From NCBI RefSeq assembly GCF_019457515.1, contig NZ_CP080421.1, positions 4,216,001 through 4,280,000 of the forward strand: 64,000 nucleotides of DNA, read 5' to 3'. The notes under the pieces were generated by a model. The model had not been told where the DNA came from. It saw only the letters and a program-made list of their open reading frames with translations, and ran no database searches. Below, one piece after another: positions 18,003-26,939 of the stretch. A program made the position numbers and the translations under genes. The DNA is from Shewanella mesophila (GTDB lineage Bacteria; Pseudomonadota; Gammaproteobacteria; Enterobacterales; Shewanellaceae). Numbering within the stretch: the first letter of the stretch is position 1; every line of letters begins with the position of its first letter.

Positions 18003-18281
18003 CTAAAAAGTGCAACAAGAACGTCCGTGCGAGTGTACTGTTGAAGCAATGCCTTTGTCTAATCCTCGACAATCAATGCAATAGCTTTGATGTCCATCAG
18101 GATTTCTTGCCGTCACACGGGCTGGTGTTTTGCCAAATTGGGTAGGGTATGGATGAAACACATGCTCCCCACCATTAGCAGCAGAACAGTGCGGACAGGA
18201 CTTAAACTTTTGGCCAGAATTAATATCCACTTTGACCAGCATGCCACTATTTAATTTTAATCCACAACAACTACATCCCAT
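18003..18281 (-). CDS. Small Cys/His-rich, probably zinc-binding protein of unknown function
   Basis: A 92-residue protein with many metal-ligand residues: GCSCCG at the N-terminus, SCPHCSAANGGEHVFH in the middle, SYCIDCR, and HSHGRSCC near the end. Two zinc ribbons could form. The central FGKTPARVTARNPDGHQSYC stretch is reminiscent of Zn-ribbon segments in phage and HNH-type proteins, but I do not recognise the family. A GGGAG sequence precedes the ATG at 18281. It lies nine bases before the methyltransferase, so a role in DNA binding or a partner role for that enzyme is possible (inference only). Confidence 0.65.
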   Translation of the reverse strand: MGCSCCGLKLNSGMLVKVDINSGQKFKSCPHCSAANGGEHVFHPYPTQFGKTPARVTARNPDGHQSYCIDCRGLDKGIASTVHSHGRSCCTF

Positions 18282-18829
18282 ATAAAACTCCCTTTTTATA
18301 ATGAATTTTAAATATCAAAACCAATGTCGTACTTAACAAACTATAGCGAGGAGGAATATACAGAAGGCATACATTCACCCTTGGATAAAAATGCTCTTAT
18401 TTGTTTACTATTTAGGCTAAATTTAAGCTTAAGGCTAAAGATGAATGAATGGAAATGATTTCTAACTTCGCCGTGACATTCGTATCTGCAGAAATTCACA
18501 ATATTTCTTTGGCAGCGGATTAATCGAAGAGGCGATGGGGATGAGGTGTAGGTATGACTGAGGGTATCGAAAACAGGGCCGAAAATGTTCCCGACATTTT
18601 TCGGCATTCTCAACATCCTTGTCGGTCAGGTAGATTCGTTAAGCGGCCATGGATGGCTTTACAGCGGTCCGAAGACATACCTGCGCATTAGGCATTCGTA
18701 CAATCATGATATTCGCATATCCTTAGCCGACACCCGCGGCAAGTGATTGATAACAGCGAAGGCAAGCATAATAGATAGCAGAGCTAAAACGCTTACCTAT
18801 TGATGACCAATAATCCAGCTAATTTCTAA
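18282..18829. repeat. Gene-free stretch with imperfect hairpin and ATGGAT-type repeat
   Basis: No convincing gene. 18578-18605 can fold as GCCGAAAATGT against ACATTTTTCGGC with one bulged base and a TCCCG loop. About 40 bases on, GCCAT-GG-ATGGC (18646-18657) is another member of the ATGGAT-centred hairpin family seen at 17.0-17.2 and 55.4 kb. The rest holds nothing that I can assign. Confidence 0.55.
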
Positions 18830-19129
18830 CTAGGAACGTAAAAGCTCAAGCCATTCATCGGCGAATGCCAAGATAAATTTATAGGAGTGATCATCTGACA
18901 GGGTGATTTTAATCGCATCGGTAGTCACGGGAATAAAGCCGCCACCCGTCGCTACGCATTTCTCGACTTTAGATACCGATTGTCTATCGAGCTTATAGGG
19001 ACCTAAGCCAAACTCGGTGTTGTACGGTTCAAAATGGATATCACTTTCGGTGACCCAAAACTTACCATCTGCGCGTGCGACGCCATTTTGAATGGTGGCA
19101 TTTGACGACTTGATTACGACTTGTTGCAT
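18830..19129 (-). CDS. Small GRAM/PH-like domain protein
   Basis: About 99 residues, beta-rich, with MQQVVIKSSNATIQ, GKFWVTESDIHFEPYN, and IKITLSDDHSYKFILAFADEW, the strand-then-helix pattern of GRAM/PH-like domains that in other proteins contact lipids or act as scaffolds. The frame extends to an ATG at 19144, but GGAGAGGGA inside that extension is well placed as the ribosome-binding site for the ATG at 19129, which I prefer. No signal peptide or membrane helix; presumably cytosolic. Function unknown. Confidence 0.65.
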   Translation of the reverse strand: MQQVVIKSSNATIQNGVARADGKFWVTESDIHFEPYNTEFGLGPYKLDRQSVSKVEKCVATGGGFIPVTTDAIKITLSDDHSYKFILAFADEWLELLRS

Positions 19130-19223
19130 GGCTTCCCTCTCCATAGGAAAGATTAAAGTACAGCATCAAAACTATAAGACTCGTTGGCAGAAATCAATCG
19201 GCCAACCTCAAAAAAGTTGCTTT

Positions 19224-19451
19224 TTACTTCGTCTCTTTAGCTTTACAGCAACCACTACCTTGTTGAATGGGTGGACACTTCACTGTGCCATAGGAGCAAA
19301 AAATGCAGCAGTCACCAGCAAGCGGTTTGAGGAGCTGATGACATCCAGTACATTCATAAAAAAACTGACACGCATCTGTTGGCATAACTTCCAACTTACT
19401 GGTACCGCACAAAGGACAGGTAATTTCAGACACTAATTCAATTGAGCTCAT
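19224..19451 (-). CDS. GDCCxFCSYG-type cysteine-rich small protein
   Basis: A 75-residue protein with CPLCGTSKLEVMP and a CTGC pair, followed by the very characteristic GDCCIFCSYGTVKCPPIQ near the C-terminus. This GDCCVFCSYG family is widespread in Proteobacteria and uncharacterised; the cysteines suggest metal binding. A longer frame begins at 19514, but TTGGAG upstream of the ATG at 19451 marks the better start (MSSIELVSEITC). Confidence 0.8.
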   Translation of the reverse strand: MSSIELVSEITCPLCGTSKLEVMPTDACQFFYECTGCHQLLKPLAGDCCIFCSYGTVKCPPIQQGSGCCKAKETK

Positions 19452-19524
19452 TGTTGCTCCAACAATATCACCACAGATGATGTCGATTAAAGCCTCACTC
19501 GATGATGTCACCAACAGGTGTCAG

Positions 19525-20067
19525 TTAAGCCGCCTCATTCGATGCAATAATCGCCGCAAATTCATCATTGTGCTCTTGAATAAAATCTTCCATAAACCAA
19601 GCACAGAAAGTATGGCGACCATCGACCTCTGACTTAGCGTAGATAGAAGAGGCCTGCTGGCGCACCGTTTTCTCTTTAGTTTGTCTCACCTCGGCAATCT
19701 CTTTAAAGCTCAAACCTTTTAACAGTAAAAACGCGACCTGCGCCTCACTCTTGGTGAACTCCCAAAGACCAAATTGATTAGCGACTGCATGGCTATACTC
19801 TTGTCTAGCAGAGCGCATCTGAGACGACATATTATCGATCTGCTTATCCGCCTGAACGACTCGATGGGCCAAGGCTTTTACCTGCCGAGAACGACGTCTC
19901 AGATCATAACTTAGATAGACGGTTCCTATGATGGTGAGCAACACCAATACGCTCTCTTGCATGATATGCCATAGCGGGATATCCAACTGCACGTCAGCGA
20001 CAATATCAAGCAATTTAAACAGCATGATCAGTACTAACAAGGCGATAATCACTACATCCTTTTTCAT
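19525..20067 (-). CDS. Membrane-anchored LuxR-type helix-turn-helix regulator
   Basis: About 180 residues: two N-terminal transmembrane helices (IIALLVLIMLFKLLDIVA and ESVLVLLTIIGTVYLS), a basic and coiled-coil-like linker (DLRRRSRQVKALAHRVVQAD), then a GerE/LuxR-type DNA-binding domain, LTKSE-like FTKSEAQVAFLLLKGLSFKE followed by KEKTVRQQASSIYAKS. It has no receiver or ligand domain. AGGAG ten bases before the ATG at 20067 favours this start over the upstream one at 20091. Target genes unknown; it lies upstream of and divergent from the RND efflux operon, which is one candidate target. Confidence 0.8.
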   Translation of the reverse strand: MKKDVVIIALLVLIMLFKLLDIVADVQLDIPLWHIMQESVLVLLTIIGTVYLSYDLRRRSRQVKALAHRVVQADKQIDNMSSQMRSARQEYSHAVANQFGLWEFTKSEAQVAFLLLKGLSFKEIAEVRQTKEKTVRQQASSIYAKSEVDGRHTFCAWFMEDFIQEHNDEFAAIIASNEAA

Positions 20068-20314
20068 GGGAAACCTAACTCCTATAACCACAATATCAAC
20101 ACCGATTTCAATCTTATAAAGCGCTAATCCAACCTAAACGGATAAAAAAACTAACGTTAACTTTTGAACTGTAAATAAGGTAAAACAACGCAAAATCAGG
20201 CAATTATTTTATGGGACATATGTACCATACACGCTTTTATGATACAGATCCCTCAAGACATTAAACCATCAAGCTCTAAACTAACGACACATTTTAATAT
20301 CATAGAAATCACTT

Positions 20315-21559
20315 ATGTCTGTCGTTAAGTCTTGTATCAAGATATGTCTGTTGACCGCATTAAGTAGCAGTAGTTTCTTAAGTCATGGCGCATCCAATAG
20401 TGAACAGCCACAACTACTCGAACTCAGCCAAGCCAGATTAAACGCTGCACAGCGTTATGGCACGCCACTCAATGATGAACGCTCACTTCAATTAAGCAGC
20501 TCATCGTGGCTCAGCGGCCTACCGAGTATCAGCCTTAGCCACTTGGGTAGCTTAGATAATGGTAACAGTTACGAGCAGGAAGTGTCGCTCAATTTGCCGA
20601 TAAAATCCCCAGGACTGCACAGTAGTGATAAACAACTCAAGCAACTGACACAAGCCATTCAGGACCAACAACTTGCTTTGCAAGGCCTATATCTTTCCGG
20701 ACTACTAAGACAGAGTATCTGGGATCATCGCATCGCATCGATGAAGCTCACACAGCTTGAGCGTAAGACTCAGCTGCTGGAAAAATTGCACATTCAGCAA
20801 AAACGCTTAACCGATGTGGGCGAGTTACCATTGGCTAACCTGCTGCTGTTAGAAAGAGAGCTGGTTGATATTGAACTGCAGCAAATTGACCTTAAACAGC
20901 AACAAGCTGAAGCGCTATCACTGTTTAGTCAGCTAACTGGCTTGCAGCAGATACCAGCTAAAATTGATGAAAGTTCCCACCCTGTTGCTGCTAGCGACTT
21001 ATCAAGCCAAGAAGTGGTTAATCACGGCTTAGCGCAACATCCATTGTGGCAACTACAAACCCTGCAACAGCAACAGCAGCTATTGATAATAAAGAGTCAG
21101 CAAGCGGGTGAACGCGACCCATGGACCTTATCACTTACCGCCAAGAATACCTCAGACGATCAAGTCGATGATCAGCAACTTGGATTAGGCATCACTGTAC
21201 CGCTTGGCTTTAGCTCTGCGCTTTCTCAAACCGAGTTATCAACTTGGCAGCAAATCCATAGTGAGCAGAACCTCAATCGTGACCGCATCTATCTTGAGCT
21301 CAAAACACAGACTGAAAAACTGGCAAAGCAGCAACAAAACTTACAGAACCAACAGGCCTTGTTACAACGCGGCCTTGCGTTGAGCCGCACCATCACCGAA
21401 GAACTCGCCAAGGTGAAAGATCAAAATCAGGTGAGTTACGAAATATGGTTGCGTCGTTATATGGACGCCCTCGACACCGAATCACGTTTAGTGCTTAACC
21501 AAGTCACTCAACAGCAACTTCATTCCCAGCAACTGCAAGCCTTAGGAATCTCATTATGA
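20315..21559 (+). CDS. TolC-family outer-membrane efflux protein of a metal RND pump
   Basis: Outer-membrane channel component. A signal peptide (LLTALSSSSFLSHGAS region) is followed by about 390 residues rich in Gln and Leu with long helical heptads (QLERKTQLLEKLHIQQKRL, SQQLQALGISL), as in CzcC/CusC-type proteins. No lipobox Cys is evident at the processing site. It is the first gene of a tight operon: its stop overlaps the start of the adaptor gene by four bases. A divergent 220-bp region separates it from the LuxR-type regulator. Confidence 0.82.
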   Translation: MSVVKSCIKICLLTALSSSSFLSHGASNSEQPQLLELSQARLNAAQRYGTPLNDERSLQLSSSSWLSGLPSISLSHLGSLDNGNSYEQEVSLNLPIKSPGLHSSDKQLKQLTQAIQDQQLALQGLYLSGLLRQSIWDHRIASMKLTQLERKTQLLEKLHIQQKRLTDVGELPLANLLLLERELVDIELQQIDLKQQQAEALSLFSQLTGLQQIPAKIDESSHPVAASDLSSQEVVNHGLAQHPLWQLQTLQQQQQLLIIKSQQAGERDPWTLSLTAKNTSDDQVDDQQLGLGITVPLGFSSALSQTELSTWQQIHSEQNLNRDRIYLELKTQTEKLAKQQQNLQNQQALLQRGLALSRTITEELAKVKDQNQVSYEIWLRRYMDALDTESRLVLNQVTQQQLHSQQLQALGISL

Positions 21560-22587
21560 TGGCCAAGTTCGGCGCCCGCCTTTTATGTTTATCAGCCTGT
21601 CTCTCCACCAGCTTGGTGCAAGCAGAGTCATTGCCTCTAGCAAGTTTAGGCAACTTAGAGCTGAGCTATACCCAGCCACAAAAAGTTGCCAGCTATGAAG
21701 GTAGCGCCCTGCCCGCACAGGTCGCTCGCCTGCCCGGCAATGATTACTGGGTAAGCACCCCAGAAAATATTCAGCAAGTCACCTTTTTAGTCGGTCAGGG
21801 GCAGAATGTCGCCAAGGGACAAGCGATTGTGAGATTAACTGGGCCAGAGGTATTCCATTTTCTCGCTCAAGTCGAAGCCGCGGGCAGCCTTTATCAACTG
21901 GCGAAGCAGCGCTACGACCGAAATAAACCGCTGTTAAAAAATGGCAGTATCAGCGCCGAAAAGTGGCGTGAGATCAGTCAAGACTACTTCAGTAGCCATC
22001 TCGAATATGAGCATATGCAGCACTTTATGGAGATGGTGCTAAGCACCGACGAAGCTACCGACTCATTGGTGATCAGCGCCCCGGTTGCGGGCATAGTCAA
22101 GCTTAATCAACTCAATAGCCCTTACATGGCCGACTCGCAACTGTTCTCACTCGTGCCAGCAGAGAGTATTCGCGTCCAAATCAATGTACCTATGAGTCAG
22201 TCGACGTCACTGTCGGCAATTAATATTAATCAGTGCCATATCGCCATCGACTCGCTATCAGCCATTGCCGATGGCGCCTTTGTTAGTGCCTGGTCAATGC
22301 CCGTGCCTCGGGAGTGTAATCTGCTGCTAGGACAACAAATCACTGTGATACCCGAGTATCAAAAAGCGGTATACCTGTTGCCAAAAAACAGTGTATTTAG
22401 CTGGCAACAAGAGAGCCAAGTCTTTACCCAAAAGGCAGATACACTGGCGGCGATCAGTATCGATATCTTAGGCTCTACGCCACAGCAATATATCGTTGCT
22501 AGCGATCAAGACTTAAGCCAGATGCAGGTGTTGTCACAATCGGTTGCGGCAGTGAAAGGCATCTTGCTCGGCCTAGGAGGCGAATAA
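21556..22587 (+). CDS. RND efflux periplasmic adaptor protein
   Basis: Membrane-fusion protein linking pump and outer-membrane channel. A signal peptide (LLCLSACLSTSLVQA) precedes a 320-residue adaptor: VTFLVGQGQNVAKGQAIVRL is the first half of the lipoyl/barrel-sandwich domain, a hairpin of helices follows (AEAAGSLYQLAKQRYDRNKP), and VISAPVAGIVKLNQLNSPYM is the second lipoyl half. No His- or Met-rich metal-binding extension is visible. The start overlaps the channel gene and the stop lies one base before the pump gene. Confidence 0.87.
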   Translation: MMAKFGARLLCLSACLSTSLVQAESLPLASLGNLELSYTQPQKVASYEGSALPAQVARLPGNDYWVSTPENIQQVTFLVGQGQNVAKGQAIVRLTGPEVFHFLAQVEAAGSLYQLAKQRYDRNKPLLKNGSISAEKWREISQDYFSSHLEYEHMQHFMEMVLSTDEATDSLVISAPVAGIVKLNQLNSPYMADSQLFSLVPAESIRVQINVPMSQSTSLSAININQCHIAIDSLSAIADGAFVSAWSMPVPRECNLLLGQQITVIPEYQKAVYLLPKNSVFSWQQESQVFTQKADTLAAISIDILGSTPQQYIVASDQDLSQMQVLSQSVAAVKGILLGLGGE

Positions 22588-22588
22588 C

Positions 22589-25500
22589 ATGCTGACATCG
22601 GTGATCCGTTTTTCGCTCACTCAGCGATTATTTGTGCTGATTGTGGCGATGATCTTAATGTTAGCGGGCGCACGCGCTTGGTTTGCTATTCCGCTAGATG
22701 CTTTTCCCGACATCTCACCGACTCAGGTGAAGATCATCTTAAAAGCTCCGGGCATGACGCCAGAGGAGATTGAAGCACAAATTACAGTGCCGATTGAAAC
22801 CGAGCTGCTGGGGATCCCAAATCAAGCCATTTTACGCTCGACCACTAAGTATGCCATCAGTGATATCACCCTCGACTTTACCGAAGGTACCGACATCTAC
22901 TGGGCAAGACAACAGGTTAGCGAGCGCCTCGCCGCCGTGTGGGATAGTTTTCCTGAAGGGGTTTCTGGCGGTGTCGCGCCTATGAGTACGCCCCTGAGTG
23001 AGATTTTTATGTTCTCACTCGAGAACCCGAATCTGTCGCTGATGGAGCGCAGGCAATTACTGGAATGGGAAGTTCGTCCGCTACTGCGTACCGTTGCAGG
23101 TGTCGCCGACGTGAATATTCTGGGCGGTTATGCAAAAAGCTTTAGCGTCAATCCTAACCCTGCAGCGATGTCGGCCGCGGGAGTGAGCTTTGCTGCTTTG
23201 CAACAGGCAATCAATGATAACAATCATAATGAGGGCGCAGGCAAGCTCACCATAGGCACAGATACCATCATTGTTCGCGCTGAAGGGCGGATCGATGATA
23301 TCGATGAGCTGAGTCAATTAGTCATTAAGGCCGATGATGCCAAGGTGTATCGCCTGCGAGATTTAGCCGAGATCCAAATTGGTCACTTAGCGCGTTATGG
23401 CGCGGTAACCAAAGATGGTGAAGAGACGGCCGAGGCGTTAATTATCGCCCTTAAAGATGCCAACACCGCCCAAGTGGTGACTAACATCAAAGAGAAGTTA
23501 CAGCAGATCAGTGCCAGCCTTCCCGAAGGCAGCGTGATCAATACCTTTTACGACCGCGCCAACCTGATCAATACCGCCATCGATACCATCTCTAGTGCAC
23601 TGTTTGAGGCGGTGATCTTGGTAATTGTATTGCTAGCACTATTTCTAGGCAATGTGCGCGCCGCCCTTGTAGTGTCGCTCTCCTTACCGCTCGCGGCGCT
23701 AATGACCTTCTTGATGATGGATCTATTCAGCTTATCAGCCAACCTAATGAGTTTAGGCGGCTTAGTGATCGCCATTGGTATGTTGGTCGACTCCTCGGTA
23801 GTGGTGGTCGAAAACATGGTCAATCTGATCGCCACCAAGCAGCGCTTACCGCGCTTGCATTTGATTTTTCGCGCCACTAAAGATGTGGCGATACCAGTGG
23901 TATCGGGCACCATTATTGTGATGATCGTATTCTCGCCGTTACTGACGCTAACGGGACTAGAGGGCAAGCTTTTTACTCCTGTTGCAGTCACGATTGTGTT
24001 TGCCATGTTGTCGGCACTGGTGCTCTCACTAACCGTTATCCCAGTGATCGCCTCTTATCTGGTTAATGAGAAAGCCGCTCAAGAACCTAAGGCTATCATC
24101 AAACTCAAAGCCGCTTATCTTGGCAGCCTAAAGAGCACCTTTAACCATAAAAAGCCGTTTATATTGGTGACCTTTGCCCTACTAATTGTCAGTCTTGGCT
24201 TGTTCAGCTTAGTAGGTAAAACCTTCATGCCGACCTTAGATGAAGGCGATATCATTTTACAGCTGGAAAAATCCCCCTCTATCTCACTCGATGCCTCCAT
24301 TGCCATCGATAAGCAGATCCAGCAAACCTTGCTATCACAAGTTCCTGAGATTAAACAGATGGTTGCCCGTACTGGTGCCGATGAAATTGGCCTAGACCCT
24401 ATGGGTCTTAACGAAACCGATGTGTTTTTAGAGCTCGCGCCACGGGATCAATGGCGCTTCGCGAGCAAAGAACAGCTTATAGAAGCGATCCGCAGTGAAC
24501 TCCTTAACTATCCCGGGGTGAACTTTAACTTTACTCAGCCGATCCAGATGCGCGTATCGGAGATGCTCACCGGAAGTATTGGTGATGTGGCCATTAAGGT
24601 GTTTGGTACCGATATCGACACCTTAGGTAAGTTAACCGCGCAAATCGAACAACTCGTTAGCGCCACCAGCGGCAGTATTGATGTCAAAATGTCGATGATT
24701 GAGGGTAGCCCCTTTATTAACCTGACCCTAGACAACGAATTGGCTCGTGGCTTTGGCATGAGTACCATGGAGTTTGCGCGCTACCTCAAAAGTCAGCTTG
24801 AGGGCGTGGTCGTTACCGAAGTGTTGCAAGGTAAAAAACGCACCCCAGTGTTAATAGCCAACAACCAAAGCCCTTTAAGTAGCATCAACGAGCTACAGAA
24901 TCAACTGCTGGTGATGCCAGATCACTCACTAAAACGCCTAACCGATGTAGTCAAACTCAGTTACAAAGAGGGGCCAATTTTGATTGAGCGCGAACAGGGC
25001 GATCGCTTCTCGGTGATCACCACTAACGTACAAGGGCGAGATATTGTCAGCTTTGTCGAAGAACTTGACGCTAAAATCGCCGAACAGGTTAATCTTCCCA
25101 GCGGTTATAGCGTGAGCTTTGGTGGCGAGTTTGAAAACCAGCAGCGCGCCACCAACAACCTGCTACTGGTGATCCCTATCGCTATTGCACTGATCACCTT
25201 AATCCTATTCACCACCTTTGGCTCACTCGCTAAAGCAGGATTGATCCTAGCTAACGTGCCCTTCGCCATGATGGGCGGTATTGTCAGCCTGTATCTATCG
25301 GGCGAATATCTATCGGTACCGGCATCGGTGGGCTTTATCGCGCTTCTTGGTGTGGCGGTACTCAATGGCGTCGTGATGGTGAGCTATTTTGAGCAGACGA
25401 AACATCTATTTAGCAATCTGTTAGAGCGAGTTGAACAGGGCGCAGCGCGACGTCTGCGCCCCATCTTAATGACGGCAACCACTGCTATGTTTGGCTTGAT

Positions 25501-25642
25501 GCCACTGGTATTTGCGAGCGGCCCAGGAGCCGAGATCCAAAAACCACTCGCGATTGTGGTTATTGGTGGCCTCCTCACCTCCACCATTACCACACTTTAC
25601 CTATTACCAATCCTCTATCACTGGCTGGAGAAACGTCAATGA
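22589..25642 (+). CDS. CzcA/CusA-family heavy-metal RND efflux pump
   Basis: Inner-membrane proton-driven pump of 1017 residues with 12 predicted helices and two large periplasmic loops. PLDAFPDISPTQVKI and APGMTPEEIE near the N-terminus are typical of heavy-metal RND (HME) pumps. In helix 4 the sequence AIGMLVDSSVVVVEN (residues 395-409) keeps the proton-relay Asp401 and Glu408 but lacks the DFG Asp of CzcA; this resembles CusA more, yet the rest differs, so the metal is uncertain. AGGAGG precedes the ATG. The last bases overlap the DUF3240 gene by four. Confidence 0.92.
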   Translation: MLTSVIRFSLTQRLFVLIVAMILMLAGARAWFAIPLDAFPDISPTQVKIILKAPGMTPEEIEAQITVPIETELLGIPNQAILRSTTKYAISDITLDFTEGTDIYWARQQVSERLAAVWDSFPEGVSGGVAPMSTPLSEIFMFSLENPNLSLMERRQLLEWEVRPLLRTVAGVADVNILGGYAKSFSVNPNPAAMSAAGVSFAALQQAINDNNHNEGAGKLTIGTDTIIVRAEGRIDDIDELSQLVIKADDAKVYRLRDLAEIQIGHLARYGAVTKDGEETAEALIIALKDANTAQVVTNIKEKLQQISASLPEGSVINTFYDRANLINTAIDTISSALFEAVILVIVLLALFLGNVRAALVVSLSLPLAALMTFLMMDLFSLSANLMSLGGLVIAIGMLVDSSVVVVENMVNLIATKQRLPRLHLIFRATKDVAIPVVSGTIIVMIVFSPLLTLTGLEGKLFTPVAVTIVFAMLSALVLSLTVIPVIASYLVNEKAAQEPKAIIKLKAAYLGSLKSTFNHKKPFILVTFALLIVSLGLFSLVGKTFMPTLDEGDIILQLEKSPSISLDASIAIDKQIQQTLLSQVPEIKQMVARTGADEIGLDPMGLNETDVFLELAPRDQWRFASKEQLIEAIRSELLNYPGVNFNFTQPIQMRVSEMLTGSIGDVAIKVFGTDIDTLGKLTAQIEQLVSATSGSIDVKMSMIEGSPFINLTLDNELARGFGMSTMEFARYLKSQLEGVVVTEVLQGKKRTPVLIANNQSPLSSINELQNQLLVMPDHSLKRLTDVVKLSYKEGPILIEREQGDRFSVITTNVQGRDIVSFVEELDAKIAEQVNLPSGYSVSFGGEFENQQRATNNLLLVIPIAIALITLILFTTFGSLAKAGLILANVPFAMMGGIVSLYLSGEYLSVPASVGFIALLGVAVLNGVVMVSYFEQTKHLFSNLLERVEQGAARRLRPILMTATTAMFGLMPLVFASGPGAEIQKPLAIVVIGGLLTSTITTLYLLPILYHWLEKRQ

Positions 25643-25944
25643 GCACAGAACAGCTATTAGTGCTAATCGCCCAAAACGATATTAAAGACGATATTGTCGA
25701 TACGCTAATCGAACTCGATTTTCTATCGGGTTTTAGCCTAGGTAACATTTGCGGTTTTAGCCGCGAGCACAGCCATTTTAATATTAAGGAACAGGTGGAA
25801 GGGTATAGGGAATTTTGTAAATTTGAGATTATGCATCCAAGCGCCCAGCAAGAAGCCTTGCTACAAGTGCTCGCTATCGTCTGTAAGCATAATCCTTGCC
25901 GTTATTGGATCATGCCAATCCAGCAGACGGGAACCCTCTGCTAA
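25639..25944 (+). CDS. DUF3240 family protein of a metal efflux operon
   Basis: A 101-residue cytosolic protein, ferredoxin-like in pattern (LLVLIAQNDIKDDIVDTLIE ... HFNIKEQVEGYREFCKFEI ... YWIMPIQQTGTLC). DUF3240 proteins regularly follow CzcCBA-type genes in Shewanella and relatives and may sense or regulate, like PII-type folds; the role is unproven. Translationally coupled to the pump gene by a four-base overlap and followed by a strong terminator, so it ends the operon. Confidence 0.85.
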   Translation: MSTEQLLVLIAQNDIKDDIVDTLIELDFLSGFSLGNICGFSREHSHFNIKEQVEGYREFCKFEIMHPSAQQEALLQVLAIVCKHNPCRYWIMPIQQTGTLC

Positions 25945-25956
25945 CCATTTTATCTC

Positions 25957-25987
25957 AAAAAGGCCATGAGCAACTCATGGCCTTTTT
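25957..25987. terminator. Bidirectional rho-independent terminator
   Basis: A perfect 14-bp stem, AAAAAGGCCATGAG against CTCATGGCCTTTTT, with a three-base CAA loop. It lies between the convergent DUF3240 gene and the cache-domain gene and has A and T runs on both sides, so it can serve both strands. Confidence 0.93.
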
Positions 25988-25991
25988 GTTA

Positions 25992-26939
25992 TCACGATTT
26001 CCCATTGGCTTGCTTGAGTAACAGCTCAGCTTTTGCACCGAGATAAACATAAACCCCCAATGCCACCAGCAGCCCCACTACCGCGAACATCATTAAGATC
26101 GCGGGCTGTACATATTTCATCTCGCCCAAAGAAGCCTTAAACATGGTCAGTAGTGCCTCGATTGAAATTGCAATTAAGATGGTTGAGATAAAGCGAGTAA
26201 TAGTGCGCCGCGTCGAACTATGGCGAAAGATATCTTTATGCATTAACACTTCTTCTTCGAGGATGGTTTTTCCCAAGTCGAATACCGCTAACGCTAAGGT
26301 GATGAAGATAATGATCCCAAAGGGTTTTATCGAACCGCTGGGCACAACGCCTTGAGAGAGTAGAGCAACAATATCGACCGCAGCCATACTAATTAACACC
26401 ATCACCATGATAAACAGCCCTAGCACCAGAGCACTATAAACCCCTTTAAACAGTGGCGTCGCTTTACGACGAGCGCTATCGCCCATCATAAATTCGATTA
26501 GCTGAGTAAGATTAACATCGACCACGATATAGCCTTGCTCCTCATCATCACCAATACGATAGGAGGCAGACAGACACAGCTTGCCGCTGGCGTTCGATAG
26601 ATAGGGGTGCGTTATTTTGAGTGAATCTGCCTGCTGGGTCTTGGAGAAATAGGGCCTATGGCTTCGATTAAGATTCCGACCAACCGGGACCGACTGCACC
26701 ACGCGATTCACAATCGCCACATTGTCACTTATCTGCATGCCGCTGCCATCGAGCACATAAAGCAGCTCGATAAAGGGATAGCTATTTGCCATCTCAGCCA
26801 TGGCACGCACACGAATACCAGGATCAGACAGCATGATAGGATCACTAATCCCTACCAGAATCGATTCCAACAACTCTTTTACTAACTGTTCATGCTCGTG
26901 ATATCGCTCAATCACACTCAAATAACTCATCGCGGCCAT
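25992..26939 (-). CDS. PDC/cache-like sensor domain membrane protein
   Basis: A 315-residue protein. The first ~160 residues look like a PDC (cache) sensor: FIELLYVLDGSGMQISDNV, VGRNLNRSHRPYF, then ITHPYLSNASGKLCLSASYR and QGYIVVDVNLTQL. The second half holds four transmembrane helices (about residues 165-310). There is no transmembrane helix before the sensor domain and no signalling output domain. GGGAG upstream of the ATG supports the start. Ligand and role unknown; it may signal through a partner protein. Confidence 0.72.
   Translation of the reverse strand: MAAMSYLSVIERYHEHEQLVKELLESILVGISDPIMLSDPGIRVRAMAEMANSYPFIELLYVLDGSGMQISDNVAIVNRVVQSVPVGRNLNRSHRPYFSKTQQADSLKITHPYLSNASGKLCLSASYRIGDDEEQGYIVVDVNLTQLIEFMMGDSARRKATPLFKGVYSALVLGLFIMVMVLISMAAVDIVALLSQGVVPSGSIKPFGIIIFITLALAVFDLGKTILEEEVLMHKDIFRHSSTRRTITRFISTILIAISIEALLTMFKASLGEMKYVQPAILMMFAVVGLLVALGVYVYLGAKAELLLKQANGKS

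Noticed and set aside
18341-18616. 91-codon minus-strand frame in the repeat region
   Set aside because: Overlaps a hairpin repeat, lacks a ribosome-binding site and reads as low-complexity non-protein sequence.
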